A stretch of DNA of 64,000 bases from Spirosoma sp. (GTDB lineage: Bacteria; Bacteroidota; Bacteroidia; Cytophagales; Spirosomataceae). A program made the translations under genes and the position numbers. Each line of letters opens with the position of its first letter. The stretch's first letter is position 1. The stretch spans positions 45,526-109,525 of the forward strand of contig NZ_JAPLET010000016.1 in the NCBI RefSeq assembly GCF_026391055.1, in the 5' to 3' direction. This document shows, piece after piece, positions 19,071-26,456 of the stretch. The notes beneath the pieces were generated by a model that was not told the DNA's origin, ran no database searches, and was given only the letters and a program-made list of their open reading frames with translations.

Positions 19071-19394
19071 ATGGAACCCAAACAAGAGAAATGGATAAAT
19101 GATATACTGGACAGCTTAGATAACCTCCAACGGACTGAACCAAATCCATTTTTGTTTGCTAAAATCCGTGATCGGCTGCTTTCAGCACCACAAACTGTAT
19201 ACGTACCAACCCGAACCGTGTGGCTGGCTGCGGCCTCTTTTGCTTTGTTGACCTTACTAAATGTACATCTATCGACGCAACAGTCGGCATCGACAAACGC
19301 AACGGCCAGCGCATTGAATACGGTGGTAACCGATATGCAGCTTTACCCGGCAACGACTCAATTCTACGACGTATGGAGCGAACTAAACTACTAA
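19071..19394 (+). CDS. Small single-pass membrane protein, possible anti-sigma factor
   Basis: The 107-residue protein has a charged N-terminal part (EPKQEKWINDILDSLDNLQR, about 1-45), one hydrophobic helix (about 46-63, RTVWLAAASFALLTLL) and a Ser/Thr/Ala-rich C-terminal part outside. Position directly after an ECF sigma gene, size and topology all fit a minimal anti-sigma or membrane partner, but no zinc-binding anti-sigma motif is visible. Its last 22 bases overlap the next gene. Confidence 0.65.
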   Translation: MEPKQEKWINDILDSLDNLQRTEPNPFLFAKIRDRLLSAPQTVYVPTRTVWLAAASFALLTLLNVHLSTQQSASTNATASALNTVVTDMQLYPATTQFYDVWSELNY

Positions 19395-19903
19395 CCTTTG
19401 CCGTCGTCGGCCTGCTTCTTCTCAACCTGCTGACCGTCGGGTTTCTTTTCTTTAAGCCTGAGCAGGGACCTCCTGGCAGACCCGGTGCAGAAGGTCCCGC
19501 AGCCGTAATTATCGAGCGGCTTCATTTGGACGCCAGCCAGCAGGTGCGCTACCGCCAACTGGTTAAGGAGCATCAGGAACACACTCACACATTGAACCAA
19601 AAGACGGCGCAATTATACCGCACCTACTACGGTTTGCTGGAAACTCCTACCTACGATGCCAGACGGGCAAATTCTCTGAGCCAACAAATTGCAGACAACC
19701 AACGGTCGATAGCTCAACTGAACTTCGATCACTTTACGCAAATTAAATCCCTATGCCGCCCCGACCAGCAGGAAGATTTCAATCGGTTGGTCAGTGATTT
19801 AGCCAGACTCTTTGGCCGTCAGCAACGCCCACTCGGACAGGGTCGCCCCGGTATGGGTGGCCCACCGCCGGGAGCGCCCGAAGATTTGGCACCTCGCCCG
19901 TAG
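19373..19903 (+). CDS. Spy/CpxP-like periplasmic chaperone or metal sensor
   Basis: The 176-residue protein has an N-terminal signal anchor (MERTKLLTFAVVGLLLLNLL) and an all-helical body with the LTxxQ-like motif LHLDASQQVRYRQLVKEHQ (about 46-64) and a second helix near LCRPDQQEDFNRLVSDL. These are marks of the Spy/CpxP/CnrX group: periplasmic dimers that act as chaperones or metal sensors. The C-terminus is Gly/Pro-rich. It overlaps the small membrane protein gene by 22 bases, so translation is likely coupled. Confidence 0.8.
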   Translation: MERTKLLTFAVVGLLLLNLLTVGFLFFKPEQGPPGRPGAEGPAAVIIERLHLDASQQVRYRQLVKEHQEHTHTLNQKTAQLYRTYYGLLETPTYDARRANSLSQQIADNQRSIAQLNFDHFTQIKSLCRPDQQEDFNRLVSDLARLFGRQQRPLGQGRPGMGGPPPGAPEDLAPRP

Positions 19904-19945
19904 GAATTACGAAGCGGACAGCGTCTAACGGTATTGAGTGACGAG

Positions 19946-19980
19946 GTTGTACTAAGCAGCAAGATGCTGTTTGGTACAAC
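19946..19980 (+). terminator. Hairpin between the Spy-like and YHYH genes
   Basis: GTTGTAC (19946-19952) pairs with GTACAAC (19974-19980), with an inner CAGCA/TGCTG stem. No T-tract follows. It may be a processing or partial-termination site inside the operon. Confidence 0.45.
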
Positions 19981-20014
19981 AAACCACCCATTAAACCGTC
20001 AACCAACATAGCTT

Positions 20015-20824
20015 ATGAACATGCTGTCAGCCGCATCTAAATCGAGTATTCTGCTTCTGCTTTTTTCATTCGCAGCATTTATAGCCTGTCAGAAAAGTAA
20101 TGATTCTGTTTCTCCTTCAATCACCACTACAACCGGAACAACAAGCTCAACGGCTACCAGTATCGGTACGGGCGTTCCGGACGTGTACAAAAAGATTTAC
20201 GGAGCTACCGAGATTTACGTAGAAGGAACCAACATTGTTATCAAGACCAAGGGACGTCCCGACCACAAAAGTCCATATTACCAGGGAACAGCTTGGGAAA
20301 GTACCCTCTATGAATCCTATAACGGTACAAATACTAAATACGCCATTAACCCTAACCGGATTGCCGAGGTAAACCTGACGTTCAAAATACCGATGAACCC
20401 GGTCGTTGATGCAGTCCATGCCGAAACACCGCTGGGAGCCATCGGGGTCTCCCTGAACGGTGTTGCTTTTTTTAATCAATACGCAGCGCAGCGGGCCGTG
20501 TTAACGAACGAAATAAACGGCTTCGATCAGTACAACGGGCACCCACAGCAGCAGGGGCAGTACCATTACCACATTGAGCCAACCTATCTGACGAAAGCGA
20601 AAGGCAAAGATGCACTGCTGGGTTTTCTGCTGGATGGATTTCCGGTATACGGCCCGGTAGAAAATGGCAAAACCATCACCAATGCCGATCTGGATAAGTA
20701 TCACGGACACACGGGCGCGACGGCTGACTATCCGAACGGAATCTATCACTATCACATCACCGCCGAAGACCCTTACCTCAATGGCAGCGGATATTATGGT
20801 AAAGCGGGCACTGTCACGCAATAA
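20015..20824 (+). CDS. YHYH-domain lipoprotein
   Basis: The 269-residue protein has a lipobox ending FIAC (Cys 25), a Ser/Thr-rich linker (about 30-52), and a domain with two YHYH tetrads at about residues 183-186 (GQYHYHIEP) and 244-247 (GIYHYHITA), plus GFLLDGFPVYGP and DKYHGHTGATADYPNG. YHYH proteins are widespread, secreted and uncharacterised. The clustered His and Tyr suggest metal binding. A SCO family (copper) protein is encoded two genes downstream, which fits a copper link. The gene overlaps the next one by 29 bases. Confidence 0.88.
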   Translation: MNMLSAASKSSILLLLFSFAAFIACQKSNDSVSPSITTTTGTTSSTATSIGTGVPDVYKKIYGATEIYVEGTNIVIKTKGRPDHKSPYYQGTAWESTLYESYNGTNTKYAINPNRIAEVNLTFKIPMNPVVDAVHAETPLGAIGVSLNGVAFFNQYAAQRAVLTNEINGFDQYNGHPQQQGQYHYHIEPTYLTKAKGKDALLGFLLDGFPVYGPVENGKTITNADLDKYHGHTGATADYPNGIYHYHITAEDPYLNGSGYYGKAGTVTQ

Positions 20825-21395
20825 GTTGAGCCAGATAGCCGCGCTGCTGCTCATGTTAGGCAGTTGTAGGCAAAGCGCACCGGCTACCACCATTCCGCAT
20901 GTATATGCTTCGGCAGACCTGCGCGGATGGCAAAAGCGGGAGGGTAAATTATGGCGGCAAGACACACTCTTCAGTGGCTGGTATTATCAGCTCGGGCCTA
21001 CCGGCGATACCACTTTTTTAGGTTCGTATTATCTAGGCAAGGCTGAGGGACCTCACCGGCAATGGTATTCAAACCATCAGCTAAAGGAGATTCGCCATTA
21101 TAAGAATGGCTGGCAGGAAGGTGAGCAACACGGCTGGTACGAGTCGGGCAAACCGGCCTTTATTTATCAGTTTAAAGGCGATGTGTATGAAGGCAGTCGA
21201 AAAGAATGGTATCCGAACGGACAGCCAGCACAAGATGGCCATTACCATGAAGGACATGAACATGGCTCACAAAGGATGTGGTACGCCGATGGAAGTCCAA
21301 AAGTAAATTATGTAGCCCGAAACGGCCGTAACTATGGATTTACAGGAGTTAAGAACTGTGTTAATGTCTGGGATTCGATTACTGTTTCACACTAG
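20796..21395 (+). CDS. YwqK/MORN-like repeat lipoprotein
   Basis: The 199-residue protein has a lipoprotein signal with lipobox LMLGSC (Cys 24). The mature part contains repeats of the form GxxxGxxxxWYxNGQ (YYLGKAEGPHRQWYSNHQ, NGWQEGEQHGWYESGK, DVYEGSRKEWYPNGQ, EGHEHGSQRMWYADGS), the YwqK-type, MORN-like beta-hairpin repeat. These proteins are often labelled antitoxin components by automatic pipelines; nothing here supports that. The chosen ATG overlaps the YHYH gene, and the 3' end overlaps the SCO gene, which indicates coupled translation. Confidence 0.8.
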   Translation: MVKRALSRNKLSQIAALLLMLGSCRQSAPATTIPHVYASADLRGWQKREGKLWRQDTLFSGWYYQLGPTGDTTFLGSYYLGKAEGPHRQWYSNHQLKEIRHYKNGWQEGEQHGWYESGKPAFIYQFKGDVYEGSRKEWYPNGQPAQDGHYHEGHEHGSQRMWYADGSPKVNYVARNGRNYGFTGVKNCVNVWDSITVSH

Positions 21396-22053
21396 TATCG
21401 CGGTCGTTTGGGCACTAAGTCTGGTTGCGTGTCATAAACAGGAATCAGCAGGCGATACGCACGCGTCGTCTACTGAAGAGGCTGTCCCGTATTACAACAC
21501 ACCAGATTTTACGCCCGTATGGCTTAGCGATCCGGCTGATGTAAACGCTAAAATCACCCATCGAACGGGCGACTTCAGCTTTCGCGACCAGACAAATACG
21601 CTCGTTACTCAGCAAGCTCTGGCGAATAAAATTCACGTCGCCAATTTCTTCTTTACGGCCTGCCCGACTATATGTCCGAAGATGACCAACCTGCTCAGGG
21701 CAGTTCAGGATACTTTCCGGCATGAGCCCCGAGTAGCGTTGCTTTCCTTCAGCGTAACTCCCTGGCTAGACTCAATACCACGGCTTCGTAAATACGCTGC
21801 TGAGAAGGGAGTTATAGCCAATAAATGGCACCTGCTTACCGGCGATCGGGGCAAACTTTATACGCTGGCCCGCCAGTCATATTTTGCCGAGGAAACCATC
21901 GGTTTCACCAAAGACTCTACCGAGTTTCTCCACACAGAACATATCATTCTCGTCGACCAGAATCGTCGAATTCGAGGGGTTTATAATGGGACGCTGCCGC
22001 TGGCTATAGATCAATTAATTACGGACATCAAATTGTTATTAGGAGAAATCTGA
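21364..22053 (+). CDS. SCO1/SenC family lipoprotein
   Basis: SCO proteins carry copper to the CuA site of cytochrome oxidase or act as thiol reductases. The 229-residue product has a lipobox SLVAC (Cys about 23), a thioredoxin-like fold, the copper-binding CPTIC motif (Cys about 100 and 104) and the conserved His in EFLHTEHIILVD (about 193). The ATG at 21364 gives a compact lipoprotein signal; an ATG at 21334 is also possible. It is the last gene of the sigma-led group and overlaps the YwqK-like gene. Confidence 0.9.
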   Translation: MSGIRLLFHTSIAVVWALSLVACHKQESAGDTHASSTEEAVPYYNTPDFTPVWLSDPADVNAKITHRTGDFSFRDQTNTLVTQQALANKIHVANFFFTACPTICPKMTNLLRAVQDTFRHEPRVALLSFSVTPWLDSIPRLRKYAAEKGVIANKWHLLTGDRGKLYTLARQSYFAEETIGFTKDSTEFLHTEHIILVDQNRRIRGVYNGTLPLAIDQLITDIKLLLGEI

Positions 22054-22168
22054 TAAAAAATTCGGGCCGCGTCGTACTTTTACCAATAATCTATTGCCTG
22101 CAACGCCCCTCGTTACTATTCGCTGACGGGAGAGCCGGACGTTGTGATCCATTTTTCCGTGTGCCCTC

Positions 22169-23017
22169 ATGCAGACTACCGATTTCAAAACCGTAGCAGA
22201 AAAATATAAGGTTATCTTCTTCGATGCATTCGGCGTGTTGAAAAACTCAGAGGGGTTATTACCTGGTATAGAGCACACCTTCAACTGGCTTCAGGAAACC
22301 GGCAAAGAGTTTTACGTACTTACCAATGATGCGTCGCGCGGGCCGCATGAGCTTGCCGAGTCCTATTACAGACAGGGCTTTTACGCCATACAACCCGAAC
22401 GCATTATCTCGTCCGGTATGCTCGCCCGCGAATACCTGGACCTGAAAGTACATAACGGCACCGTTGCCTATCTGGGCACCGAAAAGTCAGCTCATTATCT
22501 GGAAACGACAGGCCTCAAAACACTGCCCATCAGCCAGGTCGATTTGAAAGATGTAGCCGATATTAATGCCCTTGTTTTACTCGATGATGAAGGGTTCGAC
22601 TGGAATACCGATTTAACCAAAACGGTCAACCTTCTTAGAAAGAGAAACATTCCGGTCATTGTGGCGAATACCGATACGACGTACCCTGTTTCAAAGACCC
22701 GTATTGCCATTGCGATTGGTGCCGTAGCCAAAATGATTGAAACCATCGTTGGAAAACAGTTCATCCGGTTTGGCAAGCCCGATGCGCAACTGTTTATGTT
22801 TGCCTACGAAAGACTAAAGACTGACGATAACATCAGCAAACGGGATATTCTGATGGTTGGCGACACCCTTCGAACGGATATTTTAGGGGGTAATAAATTT
22901 GGGCTGGATACGGCCTTAGTATTGACCGGGAATACCCAGCCACAGGATGCCGAGGTCTTAATTCGCAGTACCGGCATTATTCCTACCTACATCTGCAAGT
23001 CGGTAATCATTCGGTAA
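22169..23017 (+). CDS. HAD superfamily hydrolase, subclass IIA
   Basis: The 282-residue protein has HAD motif 1 as FFDAFGVLKN (Asp 19), motif 2 VLTND, and motifs 3-4 GKPDAQLF and VGDTLRTDILGGNKFGLDTALVLTG, the layout of class IIA HAD enzymes (NagD, pyridoxal and glycerol phosphatases). The second Asp of the usual DxDG is Phe here. This is seen in the sub-branch with DxWG or DxFG, whose chemistry is poorly known. It is a stand-alone gene between the SCO gene and acpP. Confidence 0.82.
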   Translation: MQTTDFKTVAEKYKVIFFDAFGVLKNSEGLLPGIEHTFNWLQETGKEFYVLTNDASRGPHELAESYYRQGFYAIQPERIISSGMLAREYLDLKVHNGTVAYLGTEKSAHYLETTGLKTLPISQVDLKDVADINALVLLDDEGFDWNTDLTKTVNLLRKRNIPVIVANTDTTYPVSKTRIAIAIGAVAKMIETIVGKQFIRFGKPDAQLFMFAYERLKTDDNISKRDILMVGDTLRTDILGGNKFGLDTALVLTGNTQPQDAEVLIRSTGIIPTYICKSVIIR

Positions 23018-23110
23018 AGCGGCTGCCATTTACCATTTAACAAGCTTTTAGTGAAGCAAATACCCCGCTCAGCAGCCTATATACGAGCGATTCATCCGCT
23101 AAAAAATTGT

Positions 23111-23141
23111 TTGATAATACAAAGGTAAATACGTTTCTTTG
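23111..23141 (+). promoter_or_regulatory. Promoter of acpP
   Basis: TTG (23111-23113), a 20-base spacer and TTTCTTTG (23134-23141) match the Bacteroidota consensus except for one base of the TA pair. The acpP ATG lies 32 bases downstream. Confidence 0.6.
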
Positions 23142-23172
23142 CGCAGTTTTTTAACTCGAACAGACTACTAAA

Positions 23173-23412
23173 ATGTCGGACATTGCACAGAAAGTAAAGA
23201 ATATCATTGTTGAAAAATTAGGCGTTGAAGAATCAGAAGTTACGCCAGAGGCAAGCTTCACCAACGATTTAGGGGCCGATTCGCTCGACACAGTTGAGCT
23301 GATCATGGAATTTGAAAAAGAATTCAACCTGCCTATTCCTGACGACGAAGCTGAGAAAATCTCTACCGTTGGCCTGGCCATCGAATACCTGGAGAAAAAC
23401 ATCGGTAAATAA
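23173..23412 (+). CDS. acpP: Acyl carrier protein
   Basis: This acidic 79-residue protein has the phosphopantetheine attachment motif [10 protein letters not shown] with Ser 37 as the modified residue, and the usual four-helix ACP sequence ([33 protein letters not shown]). It carries growing acyl chains in type II fatty-acid synthesis and for lipid A and phospholipid enzymes. It is the first gene of the acpP-fabF-rnc block, a conserved order in Bacteroidota. Confidence 0.98.
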   Translation: MSDIAQKVKNIIVEKLGVEESEVTPEASFTNDLGADSLDTVELIMEFEKEFNLPIPDDEAEKISTVGLAIEYLEKNIGK

Positions 23413-23499
23413 GTCGCAGTAAGATCAAGCAAACGTCATAACGAATACCTCGGTACCTGTCCAATTGACTGAATTGGAATTGGTACTGGGTGTTGAAGC

Positions 23500-23540
23500 C
23501 AACGCCAACAAATACGGTATCGGCGTTGTTTTTCTTTTTT
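23500..23540 (+). terminator. Partial terminator between acpP and fabF
   Basis: CAACGCC (23500-23506) pairs with GGCGTTG (23522-23528), followed by a run of T broken by one C. Another small stem, CCAATT/AATTGG, lies upstream near 23461-23477. The position would let acpP be expressed above fabF and rnc. Confidence 0.65.
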
Positions 23541-23559
23541 CATTTCGTAGTAAACCCGT

Positions 23560-24810
23560 ATGACAATCAAGCGCGTAGTAGTGACCGGCCTCGGTGCGTT
23601 GACACCGATCGGCAATGATGTAGCCTCTTACTGGAACAGCTTAGCCGCCGGTGTAAGCGGGGCCGGTCCCATTACAAAGTTTGACGCCAGCAAATTTCGC
23701 ACGCAGTTTGCCTGCGAACTCAAGGGCGTAGATGTTACTCAATTTATTCCCCGACAGGAAGCCCGTAAAATGGACGCGTTTACTCATTACGCGCTCATTG
23801 CTACCGACGAAGCCGTGCGTGATTCAGGATTAAACCTTGACACAATCGACAAAAACAAGGTGGGTGTTATCTGGGGGTCTGGCATTGGCGGCCTTAAATC
23901 CTTCGAGGATGAGATGATCGACTATGCCAAAGGCGACGGTACACCCCGCATTAACCCATTCTTTATTGTCCGCATGATTGCAGACAGTGCGTCGGGCCAG
24001 ATTTCTATGCGGTACGGCTTTCGGGGAACAAACTACGTAACCGTTTCGGCCTGTGCCTCGACAAACAATGCCATTATTGATGCCTTCAACTATATTCGGT
24101 TGGGCAGATTGAACATGTGTGTGGTAGGTGGTTCAGAAGCCGCAGTTACTCGGGCAGGTATTGGTGGATTTAATGCCAACCGGGCCCTATCTGAACGCAA
24201 CGACTCGCCCCAGACGGCATCGCGGCCTTATGATAAGGATCGGGATGGTTTTGTACTAGGCGAAGGAGCTGGCTCACTCATTCTGGAAGAATATGAGCAT
24301 GCCCAGTCTCGTGGTGCTAAAATATATGCTGAGTTAATTGGCGGGGGGATGTCGTCTGATGCCTATCATATTACCGCCCCTCACCCCGATGGTCTGGGTG
24401 CTTTCCTGGGAATGCAGGATGCACTGGCCGATGCGGGAATTGACCCAACTGAAATCGACTACATTAACACGCACGGTACATCAACACCCATTGGTGATCC
24501 TCAGGAGTTAAAAGCCATTCATCAGTTATTCGGTGAACATTCGTTTAAGTTGAACATCAGTTCAACGAAGTCGATGACAGGGCATTTACTGGGTGCCGCC
24601 GGAGCCGTTGAAGCCATTGCCTGTATTAAAGCACTGGAACATCAGCTTGTTCCGCCAACGATTAATCACTTCACCGACGACGACGAGATTGACCCCCGCT
24701 TTAACCTAACGTTCAATACCGCACAGGAGCGCTCCATGACAACTGTGATGAGTAATGCGTTTGGCTTTGGCGGGCACAACGCCATCGTTATCTTCCGTAA
24801 ACTTAGCTGA
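23560..24810 (+). CDS. fabF: Beta-ketoacyl-ACP synthase II
   Basis: FabF extends acyl-ACP by condensation with malonyl-ACP. The 416-residue protein has the active-site Cys 165 in VSACASTNNAI, the His residues in NTHGTSTPIGD and MTGHLLGAAGAVEAI, and the C-terminal NAFGFGGHNA. It lies between acpP and rnc; the rnc start is 4 bases after its stop codon. Confidence 0.98.
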   Translation: MTIKRVVVTGLGALTPIGNDVASYWNSLAAGVSGAGPITKFDASKFRTQFACELKGVDVTQFIPRQEARKMDAFTHYALIATDEAVRDSGLNLDTIDKNKVGVIWGSGIGGLKSFEDEMIDYAKGDGTPRINPFFIVRMIADSASGQISMRYGFRGTNYVTVSACASTNNAIIDAFNYIRLGRLNMCVVGGSEAAVTRAGIGGFNANRALSERNDSPQTASRPYDKDRDGFVLGEGAGSLILEEYEHAQSRGAKIYAELIGGGMSSDAYHITAPHPDGLGAFLGMQDALADAGIDPTEIDYINTHGTSTPIGDPQELKAIHQLFGEHSFKLNISSTKSMTGHLLGAAGAVEAIACIKALEHQLVPPTINHFTDDDEIDPRFNLTFNTAQERSMTTVMSNAFGFGGHNAIVIFRKLS

Positions 24811-24813
24811 GTC

Positions 24814-25575
24814 GTGCAAATCGCTCTGCCCCGTAGTTTATTCAATCCTCTCGACTGGTTCAAGCGTGGCAGCGCTGATCCGCGCAAAAATCTGCGCCGG
24901 TCCATTGCGCATATCATTGGCGCACGCCCATCAAACCTTGGCTTGTATCAATTGGCGCTCCGCCATACATCGGCGTCGAAAGCGACGGCTATTGAGGGGT
25001 TTCGGGAATCGAACGAACGGCTGGAGTATCTGGGCGATGCCGTGCTGGGTATGGTTATCGCCGAATTTCTGTTCAAGAAGTATCCATACAAAGATGAAGG
25101 CTTCCTGACGGAGATCCGTTCCCGAATTGTTAACCGGGAAACTCTAAACGGAATTGCCCGTAAAATTGGCCTCGATCAGCTCATTGAATATGACGGAAGT
25201 CGGACGCGCAGCCTGCCCGCTCGTACATCCATGTATGGCGATGCGCTGGAAGCGCTGGTTGGCGCGGTGTATCTGGATAAAGGGTTTCGGTTTTCACGCC
25301 GATTTATCCTTAAAGATTTGCTGGCCCATTACGATATTGAGTCCGTCGTCCAGAACAATGGCAACTACAAGAGCCGTCTGATTGAGTGGGCGCAACGCGA
25401 AGGCAAAGAAATCCGCTTTGAAATTGTTTCTGAAAAAGGGAACAGCCATTTCCGCGAGTTCATTTCGCAGGTTGTCATCGACGATGAGCCATTTGCTACA
25501 GGAAGCGGTTACAGCAAGAAAAAAGCCGAACAGGCCGCAGCCGAAAAGGCTTTCGAAATGCTGACAACCAAATAG
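24814..25575 (+). CDS. rnc: Ribonuclease III
   Basis: RNase III cuts double-stranded RNA, including rRNA precursors. The 253-residue protein has the catalytic-domain signature ERLEYLGDAVLGM (about 68-80), the second acidic cluster ALEALVGAVYLDKGF, and a C-terminal double-stranded-RNA-binding domain (about 175-250, NYKSRLIEWAQREG to KKKAEQAAAEKAF). The start is GTG, 4 bases after fabF, so translation is probably coupled. The many long hairpins in this window would be natural substrates, which is inference. Confidence 0.97.
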   Translation: MQIALPRSLFNPLDWFKRGSADPRKNLRRSIAHIIGARPSNLGLYQLALRHTSASKATAIEGFRESNERLEYLGDAVLGMVIAEFLFKKYPYKDEGFLTEIRSRIVNRETLNGIARKIGLDQLIEYDGSRTRSLPARTSMYGDALEALVGAVYLDKGFRFSRRFILKDLLAHYDIESVVQNNGNYKSRLIEWAQREGKEIRFEIVSEKGNSHFREFISQVVIDDEPFATGSGYSKKKAEQAAAEKAFEMLTTK

Positions 25576-25615
25576 GTCACGACTTCAGGCTGGCGATAGC
25601 CATAAATTAACCATG

Positions 25616-25640
25616 AGCCACTCCGCCAGAGTGGCTTTTT
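25616..25640 (+). terminator. Rho-independent terminator after rnc
   Basis: AGCCACTC (25616-25623) pairs with GAGTGGCT (25629-25636) around a 5-base loop, followed by a T run to 25640. It lies 40 bases after the rnc stop. Confidence 0.85.
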
Positions 25641-25800
25641 CTATAGGACACGCCCGCCACATTGGCACAAATAAGACTGTTTTTTCACATCCGGAATGAC
25701 AAATTTGCCGGAATCAGGGTCATTCAGGCTATGGCATGAAGTTTGAAAAATACCTATCAGAACCTATTAACTAATTCTCAACTTAAAATCTTGATTAGTC

Positions 25801-26247
25801 ATGAATCCGTTAATGCGCACGAACAACCACTTACCCTCGTTGATCGAGAACTTTTTCGGCCGCGACATGAACGACTTGTTCAACACAAATGGCTCCGGAG
25901 TAGCAAGCGTTCCAGCCGTAAACGTGCTTGAACACCAAGATGGATTCCGGATCGAAGTAGCCGCACCGGGTCTTAAGAAAGAAGATTTCAAACTTAATCT
26001 GAACCACAATAACCTAACAATTTCAGGTTCGCAGGAGAGTCAGAAAGAAGACCAGGATAAAAATAATGAGCGGTATACGCGCCGGGAGTTCAGTTATTCA
26101 TCCTTCCAGCGGACGTTCACACTGCCGACGTCAGTCGATGCCGACAACATTCAGGCCGCTTACACGGATGGTGTGTTGAAGATTAACATTCCCAAGCGCG
26201 AAGAAGCCAAAGTAAAACCACCCCGGCAAATTGAAATAGGGGGTTAA
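25801..26247 (+). CDS. Hsp20 family small heat-shock protein
   Basis: The 148-residue protein has an alpha-crystallin domain (about 38-140) with NVLEHQDGFRIEVAAPGLKK, FKLNLNHNNLTISG and the conserved AYTDGVLKINIPK, plus a C-terminal I-x-I-like tail (RQIEIGG). It holds unfolded proteins in the cytoplasm. It stands alone with its own terminator. The 160 bases upstream, after the rnc terminator, are AT-rich, and I see no clear promoter of the TAnnTTTG type there, so another sigma factor is possible. Confidence 0.95.
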   Translation: MNPLMRTNNHLPSLIENFFGRDMNDLFNTNGSGVASVPAVNVLEHQDGFRIEVAAPGLKKEDFKLNLNHNNLTISGSQESQKEDQDKNNERYTRREFSYSSFQRTFTLPTSVDADNIQAAYTDGVLKINIPKREEAKVKPPRQIEIGG

Positions 26248-26270
26248 TTCAGTCGATTAAGCGCAAGTGT

Positions 26271-26305
26271 TAAAAGCCCGTGAGTCACCCACCCACGGGC
26301 TTTTA
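26271..26305 (+). terminator. Terminator after the Hsp20 gene
   Basis: TAAAAGCCCGTG (26271-26282) and its exact complement (26294-26305) form a 12-bp stem whose right arm ends in TTTT. Confidence 0.8.
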
Positions 26306-26456
26306 GTCAATCAAAAAGCTCTTTAACAAACTGCTGTTAAATTTTGTTAAGGACGCACAATACCCGGATTTTTCGGAAGCTTCTTTCCGTTATACTACCA
26401 GCAGACAACATCTGGCCTTAACACAAAAAGAGAGTACTTAGATTTTCCCATTAACT

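Noticed and set aside
21106..21395. Antitoxin label for the YwqK-like lipoprotein
   Set aside because: The repeats match the YwqK type, but there is a lipoprotein signal and no toxin partner next to it; the label comes from automatic naming.
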